From Gracilibacillus boraciitolerans JCM 21714 (GTDB lineage: Bacteria; Bacillota; Bacilli; Bacillales; Amphibacillaceae), in the NCBI RefSeq assembly GCF_000521485.1, contig NZ_BAVS01000033.1:1-36762 (forward strand): a DNA stretch of 36,762 nucleotides, in the 5' to 3' direction. Made by a program: the position numbers and the translations under genes. The notes under the pieces were generated by a model, which saw only the letters and a program-made list of their open reading frames with translations, was not told the DNA's origin and did no database searches. This document shows positions 1-9,733 of this stretch, piece after piece; positions within the stretch are counted from its first letter, which is position 1; the number at the start of each line of letters is the position of its first letter.

Positions 1-37
1 AAAAACTCACTCCTTAAAAAAGGGGGGGTGAGTTTTT
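1..37. terminator. Intrinsic terminator, probably bidirectional
   Basis: An AAAAACTCACTCC arm is followed by a G-run and TGAGTTTTT, giving a stem ending in a U run on both strands. The right arm has seven G (22-28). With four G it would pair as AAGGGGTGAG against CTCACTCCTT with one G-U wobble, so the run looks expanded by three. It would end a gene lying left of the window. Confidence 0.7.
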
Positions 38-66
38 AGTTCATTCTGAATTTTAAATCGAAACGG

Positions 67-96
67 TTGCAAGTATATCTGCATTATGTTTATACT
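67..96 (+). promoter_or_regulatory. Possible sigma-A promoter of the MFS gene
   Basis: TTGCAA (67-72) is followed after 18 bases by TATACT (91-96), about 55 bases before the ATG at 151. Both hexamers are one or two bases off consensus. No operator is recognisable. Confidence 0.4.
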
Positions 97-150
97 ATGA
101 TAGTTTGATAAGACAAAATTAGATTGTTTTCATCTAGGGGGGGTGTACAA

Positions 151-1424
151 ATGCTTTCTAAATTAAAAATATTTAATAGAATTTATTATGGATGGTTTAT
201 ATTAATTATTGGAGGTTTTGGTATATTTTTCTCCGGCCCTGGGCAAACGTATTCTAATTCTCAGTTTATCGATCAATATATAAATGATTTTGGATGGTCT
301 AGATCTGAAGTTTCAGCTGTATACTCCGTTGCTACCTTAATTGCAGGTTTTTCCATGATTCTTGTCGGACGTTTTATCGATCGTTTTGGCCAGAGATCCA
401 TGATGGTTATAATTGGAATTTTGTTTGCGATGGCCTGTTTCTTTAATAGTATTGTGTCTACTATTTGGATGTTAGCTTTTGGTTTCTTTTTAATAAGATT
501 ACTCGGACAGGGTAGTATGTCATTAATTCCTAATACACTTATTGCCCAATGGTTTGTAAAAACACGTGGTAAAGCCTTTAGTTTAATGACATTGTTTTCT
601 TTTGCGAGTGCTATGGTATTTCCAATTATAAACACGTGGTTAATAAGTAGTTGGAACTGGCAAGTAGCATGGCAATTTTGGGGTGTAGTGCTTCTGCTAT
701 TTTTTGTCCCGTTAGCTTTTTTTGGTGTTAAAGATAGACCCGAACAAATTGGTTTAGAACCAGATGGCTTTAACATTAAAAATAAAGATCACTCCTCTAT
801 TCCACTTATACCAAAAATTAAAGAAGCAGAAGAAGATTGGACATTAAAGGAAGCAATGAAAACAAAGGCATTTTGGGCTATTCTAATTTGTGTTGGACTT
901 CCTGCAATGGTAAATACGGGAATTCTATTTCATATAACCTCGATTTTCAAATCAAATGGTCTTTCCTTAGAAGTAGCAGCAATGGTTCTAAGTTTGATGG
1001 CGATGGTAGGTATTCCAATGTCATTAGCTTCAGGATTTATCATTGATAAAATAAAAACCAATTATGTATTGATAGCGATCTTTGTCGTGGAATTCATGGT
1101 TTTATGTTTGTTACTGATCACAAATAACTTTGGGTTAGCAATATTGTTTGGAATTCTTTGGGGCATTGCCGGAGGGTTAGAACGAATAGGAGTAACGGTG
1201 ATTTGGCCTAATTACTTTGGAAGAAGTATATTGGCAGTATCAATGCAGTCGGTGTTACAGTAGGGATAATTGGCTCAGCATTAGGCCCATTACCATTTGG
1301 AGTAGGCTTTGACATGTTTGACAGCTATGATCCTGTTATTGTATTGGCCCTAATTTTTCCAATAATAGGGATCATAAGTGGGATTATTGCTAGAAAACCA
1401 CAGAAAAGGATTTTAAAAAACTGA
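151..1424 (+). CDS. MFS transporter, OFA/monocarboxylate-type (one frameshift)
   Basis: Twelve-helix major facilitator protein of about 424 residues, probably exchanging or taking up a small organic acid; the substrate cannot be read from sequence. The opening YYGWFILIIGG and the loop GRFIDRFGQR after helix 2 fit the OFA (oxalate/formate antiporter-like) branch. The ATG at 151 is chosen because a G-rich ribosome site (AGGGGGGGTG, 136-145) sits just before it; an upstream in-frame start would precede that site. The frame breaks near 1233: one missing base (TTGGCAGT for TTGGGCAGT) restores the last two helices, with GIIGSALGPLPFG, to a stop at 1424. Seen: helices, motifs, frameshift. Inferred: family branch and intact gene in the living strain. 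Confidence 0.75.
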
Positions 1425-1446
1425 CTTTTAATTAAGTCAGTTTTTT
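1415..1446 (+). terminator. Intrinsic terminator of the MFS gene
   Basis: AAAAAACTGACTT and AAGTCAGTTTTTT form a perfect stem with a short TTAATT loop and a U tail. It overlaps the restored stop codon at 1422-1424, which supports the frameshift correction in the MFS gene. Confidence 0.85.
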
Positions 1447-1584
1447 ATAAGTAATATTTATAGTAGACAGCAGGATTTGTCGTATGATCTTACCAATACA
1501 GGCTTCACAGAAGTAATTAAACGTTTTATGGGAATTCACTCTTTTTTATTGGAATATTACTTCTCTTCACTAGAATAAATCTAA

Positions 1585-1617
1585 GCTTCACGGAAATATC
1601 ATTAAATCCCGTGAAGC
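1585..1617. repeat. Inverted repeat between convergent genes
   Basis: GCTTCACGG (1585-1593) and CCGTGAAGC (1609-1617) form a 9-bp stem with a 15-base loop. There is no U run on either side. It lies between the convergent MFS and helD genes and may slow transcription. A related GGCTTCACAGAAG sits near 1501. Otherwise 1447-1709 holds nothing I recognise. Confidence 0.45.
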
Positions 1618-1709
1618 CAGTAATAATTCCCATCAACCACAACATAATTACAGTGAAATGGATCCGATAGCTATACTTTAAGTATTATAGTATGTCCTGT
1701 CAATTGAAT

Positions 1710-3968
1710 CTAATTGAAAGGCAGCCTGCTCTTTACTAATGAAATATAATCGATGCATGCTCTGGTAATCGCCACATAAAGTAATTTTGTTTCAAGCTCA
1801 TTTGTATTATATCTTGTATTCATATTGACTAGAATCGCCACATCAAATTCTAATCCCTTTGCTAAATGTGCAGGAACGATCACGATATTTTTACTCATTG
1901 CTTCTTTTCCCTGTAATAGCTGTACCTCGAATGTTGAATCATTATTAAATTTATGGGTTAATTCTTCTGCTTCTTTCTCAGTTTTTGTAATAAATGCAAT
2001 GGATGTATAGTTATGTTGATTAAGCTCATCAATCAGTTGAGTACATCGGGAAAAAATTTCTTCATCTGTCTTACATTCCAGCATCTGAGGCTTGTTATCA
2101 TGTCTTACAACTGGTTCAGCTAAGGGCAGATTATTGGCTTGGTTCATTAATAATTGATTTGCTAAATCCATAATTTCAATTGTCGTACGATAGCTTTTTT
2201 GTAATGTGATATAGTTTGCCTTTGGAAGTAAGTGATTAAGAATATCCTCCCAATTATTAGTTCCACGGTATTGATGAATACCTTGTGCTAAGTCACCTAA
2301 TATGGTAAAAAGCCTAGTTTGATTTGCAATTGCTAAGGCACGATACTGAAATAAACTGTAATCCTGTCCTTCATCTATAACAATATATTTCATTTTAAAA
2401 TCTTCTGGTATACCAAAGAGTTTCGCTTGCAGATATAAGATACCAGCTAAGTCTTCAGTTTCGAACTGATTTTTTTTAACTGTTTCTGCAGTTTGTTTTA
2501 GAATGAGATCTATTTCTGATTCGTCTAAAATGTCCTGACTATATTGTTTAAATAACTTTTCGTCAGTGAGCAGATTTTTATAGTAGTCGATACTACTATG
2601 TTTTGGAAACTTACGCATATATTGTGAGATTGTTTTGAAAGTTTCCGCTTTTACTTCTTTGAGACGTTGTTCTTTGTTATCAAGCAATGTGATGCTATGT
2701 ACTTTTCTTTCCTCAGCATCCTGATATTTAAATAAGATGGATTCGTATTTCTCTTCAAACTTTTCTTCGATTTTATCTATTATTTCTTTTTTCTTACTTT
2801 TAAATTCTTTTTTAAGCAACTGGTTTATTTTTTCTTTTCGTTGATCGATTGTTAAGTAACGGTAATCCTTTAAAAATAGTTTCTGGATTTTTTTATAAGA
2901 GAAAAACTTAAATTTACCTATATATAAATCTTCCTTAGGTACATAGTTTTTAATGATGTCTATTAAGTATTCCTTCATCACACTTTCATATTTAATCGAT
3001 CCTTTTAATTGTGAAACAATGATTGTTTCTTCTTTATTTTCGCTAGTCGTCTCCAGCAAATCTTTTAATTTTAACGTGGAATCAATCATATTAATTTTTG
3101 TTCTAATGCATGCTTGTACATATTCGTTATAAGTAGTTTGTGTTATTTTCTCTACTCCTAAATCTGGTAAAGCCTGGCTAATATAATCAATAAACATATT
3201 ATTGGGAGCAAGAATCATTACTTTATCAGGTGACAATTTATCTTGGTACTGATAAAGGAAATAGGACAAACGGTGTAATGCAATGGTTGTTTTCCCACTA
3301 CCTGCTACACCCTGTACAATCATAGGTTTTTGAAGGTCCTGTCTAATAACCCTATTTTGTTCTTCTTGAATCGTTGCTACAATATCATTGAGACGTTTAT
3401 CTGATTTCTCTGATAAAGATTTTTGTAAAAGCTCATCACGAGATGTAACGTCAATATCTCTGATTTCTTCAAGATCGCCTTCTTCTATTACATATTGACG
3501 TTTGAGATTGAGATCACCAAATCGTTCTCTTTCCTCTGCCTGGTAGGATACTTGTCCTAAGCGACCATCATAATAAAGGTTGGCAACGGGTGATCGCCAG
3601 TCCACTACAATTGGTTCCTGATTATCCTTACGATATAATGAAAATTTTCCAATATAATATTTCTCAGGCATGGCAGAATCAGCTGGGATGAAATCAATCC
3701 TTCCAAAATAAGGATTTTCCTTCATTTTTATTAACTGTCGTAAGTCACCTTGAATCATATCTAATAAACGAGAGTTTGTTAATATATTTATATAGCTCAA
3801 ACTACTGTCAAGATAATCTAAATTAGTAAAAGCATCTTTAATATTTTCTTGAACTTGATCTTTCGATGTATGAGCTAATTCTAAAATGGATTCCATGTAG
3901 TCTTTCGTATAAATCAGACGATCTAATTCTTCTTGATAGTCGGGGGGGTGTTTTTTCAGTTTGCTCAA
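1710..3968 (-). CDS. helD: HelD-like UvrD/Rep-family helicase (RNA polymerase recycling factor)
   Basis: Superfamily 1 ATPase of about 752 residues, near the ~774 of B. subtilis HelD, which binds stalled RNA polymerase and frees it from nucleic acid. In order: a coiled N-terminus (polymerase secondary-channel arm in the family), Walker A GVAGSGKTT near residue 220, a long charged insert, motif II VIDEGQD near 530, GDLAQGIHQYRG, the C-terminal LAKGLEFD, and LLYVAITRA near 735. A TTG start at 3968 is preferred: AAAGGAGAG lies six bases before it, whereas the longer in-frame extension has no ribosome site. A run of seven C near the start gives KKHPPDYQ, where one Pro would be normal. The reading frame is otherwise whole. 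It stands alone, divergent from the methyltransferase. Confidence 0.88.
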   Translation of the reverse strand: MSKLKKHPPDYQEELDRLIYTKDYMESILELAHTSKDQVQENIKDAFTNLDYLDSSLSYINILTNSRLLDMIQGDLRQLIKMKENPYFGRIDFIPADSAMPEKYYIGKFSLYRKDNQEPIVVDWRSPVANLYYDGRLGQVSYQAEERERFGDLNLKRQYVIEEGDLEEIRDIDVTSRDELLQKSLSEKSDKRLNDIVATIQEEQNRVIRQDLQKPMIVQGVAGSGKTTIALHRLSYFLYQYQDKLSPDKVMILAPNNMFIDYISQALPDLGVEKITQTTYNEYVQACIRTKINMIDSTLKLKDLLETTSENKEETIIVSQLKGSIKYESVMKEYLIDIIKNYVPKEDLYIGKFKFFSYKKIQKLFLKDYRYLTIDQRKEKINQLLKKEFKSKKKEIIDKIEEKFEEKYESILFKYQDAEERKVHSITLLDNKEQRLKEVKAETFKTISQYMRKFPKHSSIDYYKNLLTDEKLFKQYSQDILDESEIDLILKQTAETVKKNQFETEDLAGILYLQAKLFGIPEDFKMKYIVIDEGQDYSLFQYRALAIANQTRLFTILGDLAQGIHQYRGTNNWEDILNHLLPKANYITLQKSYRTTIEIMDLANQLLMNQANNLPLAEPVVRHDNKPQMLECKTDEEIFSRCTQLIDELNQHNYTSIAFITKTEKEAEELTHKFNNDSTFEVQLLQGKEAMSKNIVIVPAHLAKGLEFDVAILVNMNTRYNTNELETKLLYVAITRACIDYISLVKSRLPFN

Positions 3969-4070
3969 ATTGTTCTCTCCTTTCACTTCTTCTATATTAA
4001 CGAAAACATAGTAAAAAAACAAAGAAATATGTTATGATATTAACGAATTAAACTAAAAGTGGTGATTAAA

Positions 4071-4696
4071 ATGATTGAAGATACAGGAGAAAGAATTATT
4101 CCAGAAAATATGAAGATTACAAATGAGCTGCTTATCGAACATTTAGCCCGTTATCATTTCTCAGTTCCTCATACATATGGAAGGGTCTTAGATTTTGCTA
4201 CTGGTGTCGGATATGGCGCACTTATAATGGCAAAAAAATGCAAGAAACAGATAGAAGAAATAATAGGGGGGGTAGATATTGATCCAGACGTTATTAAATA
4301 TGCAAAAGGTCATTATTACCATCCGCTATCACATTATCAAATAGAAGATGTAACAGATCCTGATTTGCCTGAGAAACTTGGTCAATTTGATGTCATCCTC
4401 AGTTTTGAGACAATTGAGCATATTGAAAACGAAACACAATTCATGAAAATATTGATCAATTATTGAAACCTGGAGGAACGTTAATTTTATCCACTCCATT
4501 TGGTGAAGGTAAAGGAAAGCCATGCGGTTCTCCATTTCATGTTCATCAAATGACAAAAACTGAATTTATGAGTATGTTTGATGATTTTGAAAGCTCAGAA
4601 TTTTATTTTCAAAGAGGCGCATTAATTGAGCCGGTCGCAACAGCTCAACTCGAGCACTATCCACTTGGAATAGTAATAGCAAAAAAGAGGTCATGA
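4071..4696 (+). CDS. Class I SAM-dependent methyltransferase (one frameshift)
   Basis: About 208 residues with the Rossmann SAM-binding order: RVLDFATGVGYGA (motif I), a GVDIDPDVIKYA acidic turn (motif II), FDVILSFETIEHI (motif IV) and LKPGGTLILSTPFGEG (post-motif strand). This is the UbiG/Methyltransf_11 type; the substrate is unknown. The ATG at 4071 is used with a weak GGTGA eight bases before it. The frame breaks near 4444, where ATGAAAAT for ATGGAAAAT (one lost G) rejoins ...FMENIDQLLKPGG.... The seven-G run at 4266-4272 gives IIGGVDID, one Gly longer than the common IGVDID. The gene is followed by a strong hairpin terminator. Confidence 0.8.
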
Positions 4697-4721
4697 CAAA
4701 AGTGATTTTTCTCAAAGTAAT

Positions 4722-4774
4722 ATCCGAACGATAACAAATTCTATGATTAGGATTTGCTATTGTTCGGATTTTTA
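4722..4774. terminator. Long hairpin terminator, copy 1 of the CCGAAC hairpin family
   Basis: ATCCGAACGATAACAAATTC (4722-4741) pairs imperfectly with the arm at 4751-4769, which ends GTTCGGAT, then a U run. CCGAAC and GTTCGG are 32 bases apart. A hairpin of the same sequence and the same 32-base interval occurs at 29415-29470, and its left arm recurs at 36725-36749. The 5' module of those two copies is absent here. Confidence 0.8.
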
Positions 4775-4914
4775 ATTGTTTAAGAAGAAGTTTTAGTTTA
4801 GTAATAGGTAATGTATTAAGGAATAATGGATTATAGTAAAATTACTTATAGTAATGGGTAAATATTCATGATAGAATAGAATGATAAAAACAGAAAAAAT
4901 ATAAGGGGGGGACA

Positions 4915-6711
4915 ATGAAAATGCAGAAGTTTCGACAAATTAAATACAAATTACCCATTCTTATGATTTTACTTTTAATCATACCGATAAGTGTAGTAGG
5001 TATATCTCTTATCAAAAAACAGAAATATTAGAAAAAGCCATGATTCAGAAAGATGACATAATTGATCTTCAACCCAAATATGAAAAAACCTTTGAGAAGT
5101 ATGAAGATTTTCTTACCTCCCTCACTAATTCAGAAGCATTACACTATGAAAAGGTTTCGACCTCTGATTTAGAAGAATCAACGGCAGACAATATGCCAAT
5201 CTTAAACAATCCCAAACTCACAAATTACTATCAAAGCTTTTTATCGGAGCAAGTAACTGATCAAGAATATATTATTAATCTTTATTTTGGTACGAATAGT
5301 GGGGCAATGTATTTACATAATATTCCTGAAGCAGATGTTGATCTAACGACATATAATGCAAAGGAAACGGATTGGTATAATAAAGCTGTATTATCAAGTG
5401 AAAATGTTATTTGGACAGATCCATATATCGATCCAGCAAGCGAAAAACCAACTATAACATTAGCAAAAGCTATTTTAAATGAATCAGGCGCAATATTGGG
5501 AGTAGCGGCTATCGATTTTGATATGTATTTACTTGCGAAAAATATGCGCCAAGACGTATTAATCACTATGATTGTTACGATGGCGGTTTCCATCCTAGTA
5601 GGCTTAGTTATTGTTATTTTATTTGTAAGATTAATGAATTACAATATAAGTGTTATAAAGTCAGAATTAATTAAGCTTGCTAATGGCGATCTCAGTGGTG
5701 ATAAAATAAGTGTAAAAGGCAAAGATGAATTTAAACAATTAGCTGATGCGATGAATCAGATGAAAGATAATTTATATGCGATGATTAATAAAGTAATGAT
5801 GGCTACAGGTAAGGTCATGCAGCAAAGTAGTTCACTAAATCAATCCTCCGATCAAGTAAAAGAAGGTAGTGAACAGATTGCTGCTACAATGGAAGAGCTG
5901 TCTTCAGGCAGTGAATCACAGGCTAATCACGCATCAGATTTAGCTATTGCAATGGAGGAATATAGCAAGAAGGTTAAACTAGTTGCAGAATCTGGAAGTC
6001 AAGTTGCTGACGAATCTCAAAATGTTGTAAACCTCAGTCAGGGGGGGACGAGATGAATTAGAGCAATCAGTCAAACAAATGCAAACAATTTTTGGAATGG
6101 TACAATCTTCTTATCAGAAAGTAGTCGGTTTAGATAAACGGACGGAAGAAATTGATAAAATTATTGTTGTTATAAAGGAAATTGCAGAACAAACGAATTT
6201 ACTCGCTTTAAATGCAGCAATCGAAGCGGCTAGAGCAGGAGAAGCAGGAAAAGGTTTTGCAGTAGTAGCAAATGAAGTACGAAAACTTGCAGAACAAGTT
6301 ACGGATTCAATATCAGATATCACTAGTTTAGTAGCTAATATTCAAGAAGAGTCTGGACAAGTAGCTGAATCCTTAGAATCTGGTTTTAAAGAAGTGGAAA
6401 AAGGTTCTGCTCAAATTGAAATAACAGGTAAAAGTTTCGAACAGATTAATGGTTCCATTTCTGATATGGTGATAAAAGTGAAAGAGATTGTATCTAGTTT
6501 AGAGGAAGTTAATGAAAACAGCATAGATATGCATAAGTCGGTAGATGAAATTGCTGCAGTTAGTCAAGAATCTGCAGCAGCAGTTGAAGAAACTGCTGCT
6601 TCCGCAGAACAAACAAATCATTCAATGGAAGAAGTATCAAATAGTGCTAGAGAATTAGACGTATTAGCAGAAGAATTACAGGAACAAATTGAAAAATTTA
6701 AAATTATATAA
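4915..6711 (+). CDS. Methyl-accepting chemotaxis protein with Cache-type sensor (two frameshifts)
   Basis: Membrane chemoreceptor of about 598 residues that would signal through CheA/CheW. Order: membrane helix near residues 12-35, extracytoplasmic dCache-like sensor ([32 protein letters not shown]), second helix ([20 protein letters not shown]), HAMP, and the coiled signalling domain with tip [20 protein letters not shown] followed by [20 protein letters not shown]. The ATG at 4915 follows a seven-G ribosome site (AAGGGGGGGAC). Frame break one, near 5010: a missing T (CTCTTATC for CTCTTTATC) joins the first helix to ...[12 protein letters not shown].... Break two, at 6041-6047: seven G where three or six would read SQG(G)[11 protein letters not shown]. 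Ligand unknown. It has its own terminator and is not linked to other che genes. Confidence 0.85.
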
Positions 6712-6739
6712 AAAAACAGGCCTAATGCCTGTTTTTTTA
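6711..6739 (+). terminator. Intrinsic terminator of the chemoreceptor gene
   Basis: AAAAAAACAGGC, loop CTAAT, GCCTGTTTTTTT directly after the stop codon. Confidence 0.9.
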
Positions 6740-6847
6740 TAGGTCTATAATCATATTTATTTTTTAGAATATTCAGTATAAAATAGAAAAGATATATAAT
6801 AATTAAAATTTGCCAAATTTCTACAAGAATAGAAAGAAGGTATTCAA

Positions 6848-8520
6848 TTGATTCGTGGAAGTGAAAGTCTGCTATACGATGCAGTATATGCTGGAATTCA
6901 AGATCAAGTATATGTGATGAAACCTGCTGAGAATACCTATGTCTATGAATTTTTAAACGAATCAGCTAAAAAGGCAACAGGATTATCAGATCAGGTTATT
7001 GGTCAAACCTTTGAGGAAGTCTTCTCTCAGAACATAGCTTCTGTCCTTATTACTGAATATGATAAGGTAATGCAAAAAAAAGATATTATAATATACGAAG
7101 ATGAATATGTTGTTGATAATCAAACAAGGCACTCAAATATTACCTTATCACCGATCTTAAATAAACAAGGCAATGTAGATGTAATTGTAGGTGTCGTAAA
7201 AGATATTACAAACCAAAAAAATGCAGAAAGAGAATTAAGTCATTTATGGAACGAATTGAATAAAAGCAAAAAACGCTATCAATCTTTATTTAAAGATAAT
7301 TCTGATGCAATTATTTCCTTTGACTTAGAGGGTAGAATAACAAATGGTAACCCACAAGTGCAAGATATTACTGGATTTAAACCAATAGAACTGATAGGGA
7401 AAACGTGTAACGCTATCTTGGACGAAGAAAGCACAGCAAAACTTCTTAATTTAATTAATCAACCTAGTTCAGGGAAAACTGCACAGCTTAATGTCGAAAT
7501 TACTAACCGTTCAAATCAGATAAAATCTGTATCTGTGAAGGTAAGTCCATTAATACTGAATCAGAAGATTCAAGGCACTTATGCAATTTTTCATGATTTA
7601 ACTAAAGAAATAGAAACAATAAAAAAATGGGAAGAAAGTGAAGAACGATTTCGGATCATTGCCGAGCATGCGCATGATATGATTAGTCTCCTTAATTATC
7701 AAGGACGAATTATATATGCTTCTCCCTCTTATAAACGCATTGTAGGTTTCGATAATCAGGAGTATACTGGAAAGATATTTTTATACCATATTCATCCGGA
7801 AGATCAAGAACGATTACAGGAAATTGTGGTGAACTCTATAAAGAATGGAACACCATTTTCTTTGCAGACAAGGCATTACACCATGGATGGTTCATATATT
7901 TGGGTAGAAGCGAATGGTGCACCAGTTTTGATAAAACAGATAATTTTAAACACATGGTCGTCTTGGCAAGAGATATTACAATGCAAAAGGTGTATGAGAA
8001 ACAATTGGAACATAATGCTACGCATGACTATTTAACAGGTTTACCGAATAGACGATTATTTAAAAGTAAATTGACAGAACGTCTATGTCATCCTTCTTCG
8101 GATTCACTTGCGGTATTAATGCTTGATATTGATGATTTTAAGTCTATAAATGATACGTTTGGTCATGACATAGGTGATGCTGTCATTGTTGAGTTTGGAA
8201 AAAAGGTTTCACAATACTTAGGTGATAATGATATCGTTGCAAGACTTGGAGGCGATGAATTTATTGTATTGCTATATAGTATCAGCTATGCTGAAAAGGC
8301 AGAACAATTTGCAAACAATATAAAAGAAGTAATGAAGAAGCCATGGGGGGGATTAGAGATCGGAAATATAGATGTTACGACAAGTATAGGAATTACAATT
8401 ACTAATTCAGAGGATAATAAAGATGCTTTCCAATTAATGAAACAGGCGGATATAGCACTTTATGAGGCAAAAAATGATGGTAAAAATGGATTTTACATCT
8501 ATCAAGATGATACGGTCTAA
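6848..8520 (+). CDS. Three-PAS diguanylate cyclase (GGDEF), one frameshift
   Basis: Soluble c-di-GMP synthase of about 557 residues. No membrane helix is visible. Three PAS domains lie at about residues 10-125, 145-260 and 270-385 (for example RYQSLFKDNSDAIISFDLEGRI and RFRIIAEHAHDMISLLNYQGRI). GGDEF follows: THDYLTGLPNRR, DIDDFKSINDTFGHDIGD, and an intact ARLGGDEF. The inhibitory RxxD that usually precedes GGDEF by five residues reads GDND, so product inhibition is probably lost. The TTG start at 6848 is preceded by AGAAGG at 6835-6840. The frame breaks near 7926: four T where five give GAPVFDKTDNFKHMVV. The seven-G run at 8345 gives KPWGGLEIG, one Gly more than the usual spacing. What the PAS domains sense is not visible. 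Confidence 0.85.
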
Positions 8521-8654
8521 TACTCTTTTTCATCTCTGAATAGAAGTAAGTGTATGTTCTGAGTAGATTTCTTTGTTAGTGCTCACATATCCTAAGTAAG
8601 AAGATAATCTCATCAATTATTATAACGATGGTATTTATTTGTAAACCTAGATAG

Positions 8655-8683
8655 TTGACTATATACCTAACAGGGTATAAAAT
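8655..8683 (+). promoter_or_regulatory. Sigma-A promoter with CstR-like operator in its spacer
   Basis: TTGACT (8655-8660), 17-base spacer, TAAAAT (8678-8683). Within the spacer lies the palindrome TATACC-TAACA-GGGTATA (8662-8679). CsoR/CstR-family repressors bind such ATACC/GGTAT half-sites, and the first gene downstream is a CstR. A bound repressor would cover the promoter, so self-repression relieved by persulfides is inferred. Confidence 0.65.
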
Positions 8684-8745
8684 AGAAACTAAGAAAAGTT
8701 ATTTTGGAAGATGAAGTTATTAACGTAAGAAAGGGTGTCATCATC

Positions 8746-9009
8746 ATGGATTATGATACAAAAGTTATAAATAGAATGAAGCGAATTGAAGGACAAGTTC
8801 GTGGTCTGATAAAAATGATGGATGAAGGCAAAGACTGTCGAGATGTGGTGACGCAAATGTCAGCGGTGCGAAGCGCAATAGATCGAACGGCAGCTCTTGT
8901 TGTAAGCTCCAACTTAGAAAGATGTATTCGTGAAGAAAAAGTGAATGGGGGGGAAACATCAGAAGATTTGATAAAGGAAGCAGTAAATTTATTAGTGAAA
9001 AGCAGATAA
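8746..9009 (+). CDS. cstR: CstR-type persulfide-responsive repressor (CsoR family)
   Basis: All-helical DUF156 DNA-binding repressor of 87 residues. The two cysteines fall at 31 (GKDCRD) and 60 (NLERCI), the positions of the reactive pair in S. aureus CstR. The histidine that copper-sensing CsoR has four residues before its last Cys is Asn56 here, so copper sensing is unlikely and persulfide sensing is favoured. The RIEGQVRG helix and the C-terminal LIKEAVNLLVKSR are typical. The ATG at 8746 has AAGGGTG about nine bases upstream. NGGET comes from a seven-G run; relatives have one residue fewer here. A rhodanese gene follows 66 bases later, as in cst operons, and a matching operator lies upstream. 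Confidence 0.85.
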   Translation: MDYDTKVINRMKRIEGQVRGLIKMMDEGKDCRDVVTQMSAVRSAIDRTAALVVSSNLERCIREEKVNGGETSEDLIKEAVNLLVKSR

Positions 9010-9075
9010 AAAAGCCGGTAAAGTAGCAACAATATTTAGCCTGTAATATATTAATAATGTGCTGGAGGGACTGTT

Positions 9076-9383
9076 ATGAAAGAAATTCAGGCAACAGAAT
9101 TGGCTCAGAAAATTAAGAATGGGGGGGAAAAGGTAAATGTGATTGATGTAAGAGAAAACGATGAAGTGGCTCAGGGAGTGATTCCAGGAGCAAAACATAT
9201 TCGTTTAGCAGAGATCCCTGAACGTTTAGATGAAATAGATAAGAATGAACATCACTACATGGTATGTCGCTCGGGCGCACGCAGTGGTCGTGCCTCCGAA
9301 TTCTTAGAAGCTAATGGTTATGATGTAACAAATATGGCTGGTGGCATGCTGGCATGGATGAAGAAACAGAGAAACCAGAATAG
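9076..9383 (+). CDS. Rhodanese-domain sulfurtransferase (frameshift near the stop)
   Basis: Single-domain rhodanese of about 102 residues that would carry sulfane sulfur on Cys64 of the active loop CRSGARS; the fold marks VIDVRE, GVIPGAKHI and NMAGGMLAWM are all present. Product of the cstR operon, so it probably detoxifies or relays persulfides. The ATG at 9076 has TGGAGGGAC before it. As written the frame runs on to 9441 straight through the terminator hairpin. One extra A near 9363 gives ...WMKKTEKPE and then three stops in a row at 9381-9389, just before the hairpin, so the written tail is judged an artefact. The seven-G run at 9121 gives KNGGEKVN where NGEKVN is usual. Confidence 0.82.
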
Positions 9384-9388
9384 TAATA

Positions 9389-9421
9389 AAAAAAGTAATT
9401 CCATAAAGGGATTACTTTTTA
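9389..9421 (+). terminator. Intrinsic terminator of the cstR-rhodanese operon
   Basis: AAAAAGTAATTCC, loop ATAAA, GGGATTACTTTTT: a 12-13 bp stem with one G-U wobble and a U tail. Confidence 0.85.
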
Positions 9422-9494
9422 TTGCCTTTAAAAATAGATGATCTGCTATTAACAGTTTATTAAATTTAATTAGGAATATAGTTTTATATGGTGG

Positions 9495-9522
9495 TAACTT
9501 ATGTTAAAATAAATGATATAAT
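9495..9522 (+). promoter_or_regulatory. Probable sigma-A promoter of the c-di-GMP riboswitch operon
   Basis: A consensus TATAAT at 9517-9522 has TAACTT 16 bases upstream as a weak -35. The riboswitch aptamer begins 10-15 bases after it, as expected for a leader RNA. Confidence 0.5.
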
Positions 9523-9529
9523 AGTACTA

Positions 9530-9620
9530 TATAAAGACAAAGGCAAATCTGTTGAAAAATAGAGACGCAAAACCACAGATCTAATGTGATAAAACACGAC
9601 GATGGCTGGGTTACCTGATT
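9530..9620 (+). ncRNA. c-di-GMP-I (GEMM-I) riboswitch
   Basis: The conserved blocks of the GEMM-I aptamer appear in order: AGGCAAA (9541-9547), a stem closed by a GAAA tetraloop (TCTGTTGAAAAATAGA), GACGCAAA (9564-9571), ATCTAA, a second hairpin, and GATGGCTGGGTTACC (9601-9615). It leads directly into a diguanylate cyclase gene, so feedback of c-di-GMP on its own synthesis is likely. The region 9621-9733 has a small CC-ATAC/GTAT-GG hairpin but no clear U-tailed terminator, so ON or OFF action cannot be told. Confidence 0.87.
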
Positions 9621-9733
9621 ATAATATCCGGGAATCCTATACATATTTGTATGGGCATATTTGTATAATTATAAATTAATTTAACAATATGTGAGAAGTT
9701 AATCCTTTACATAGAAATTGAGGAGAGAAAAAC

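Noticed and set aside
273-776. Minus-strand open frame inside the MFS gene, and similar long antisense or shifted frames (for example 5282-5593, 20831-21187, 22257-22526)
   Set aside because: They lie opposite or out of frame with well-conserved genes, lack ribosome sites, and have no family-like motifs.
4722-4774. PurR boxes: AAATCCGAACAAT-like sequences match the purine-repressor PurBox
   Set aside because: They form the arms of long hairpins after genes, are 32 bases apart rather than the ~22 of paired PurBoxes, and no purine gene follows. Terminator arms explain them better.
6041-6047. Phase variation or programmed frameshifting at G-tracts
   Set aside because: The tracts occur in housekeeping genes, ribosome sites and terminators alike, and many other breaks lie in unrelated short runs. 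No slippery-site stimulators are seen. A systematic sequence fault is simpler.
9384-9441. C-terminal extension of the rhodanese
   Set aside because: It reads through the terminator hairpin, and a one-base fix gives three stops just before that hairpin.
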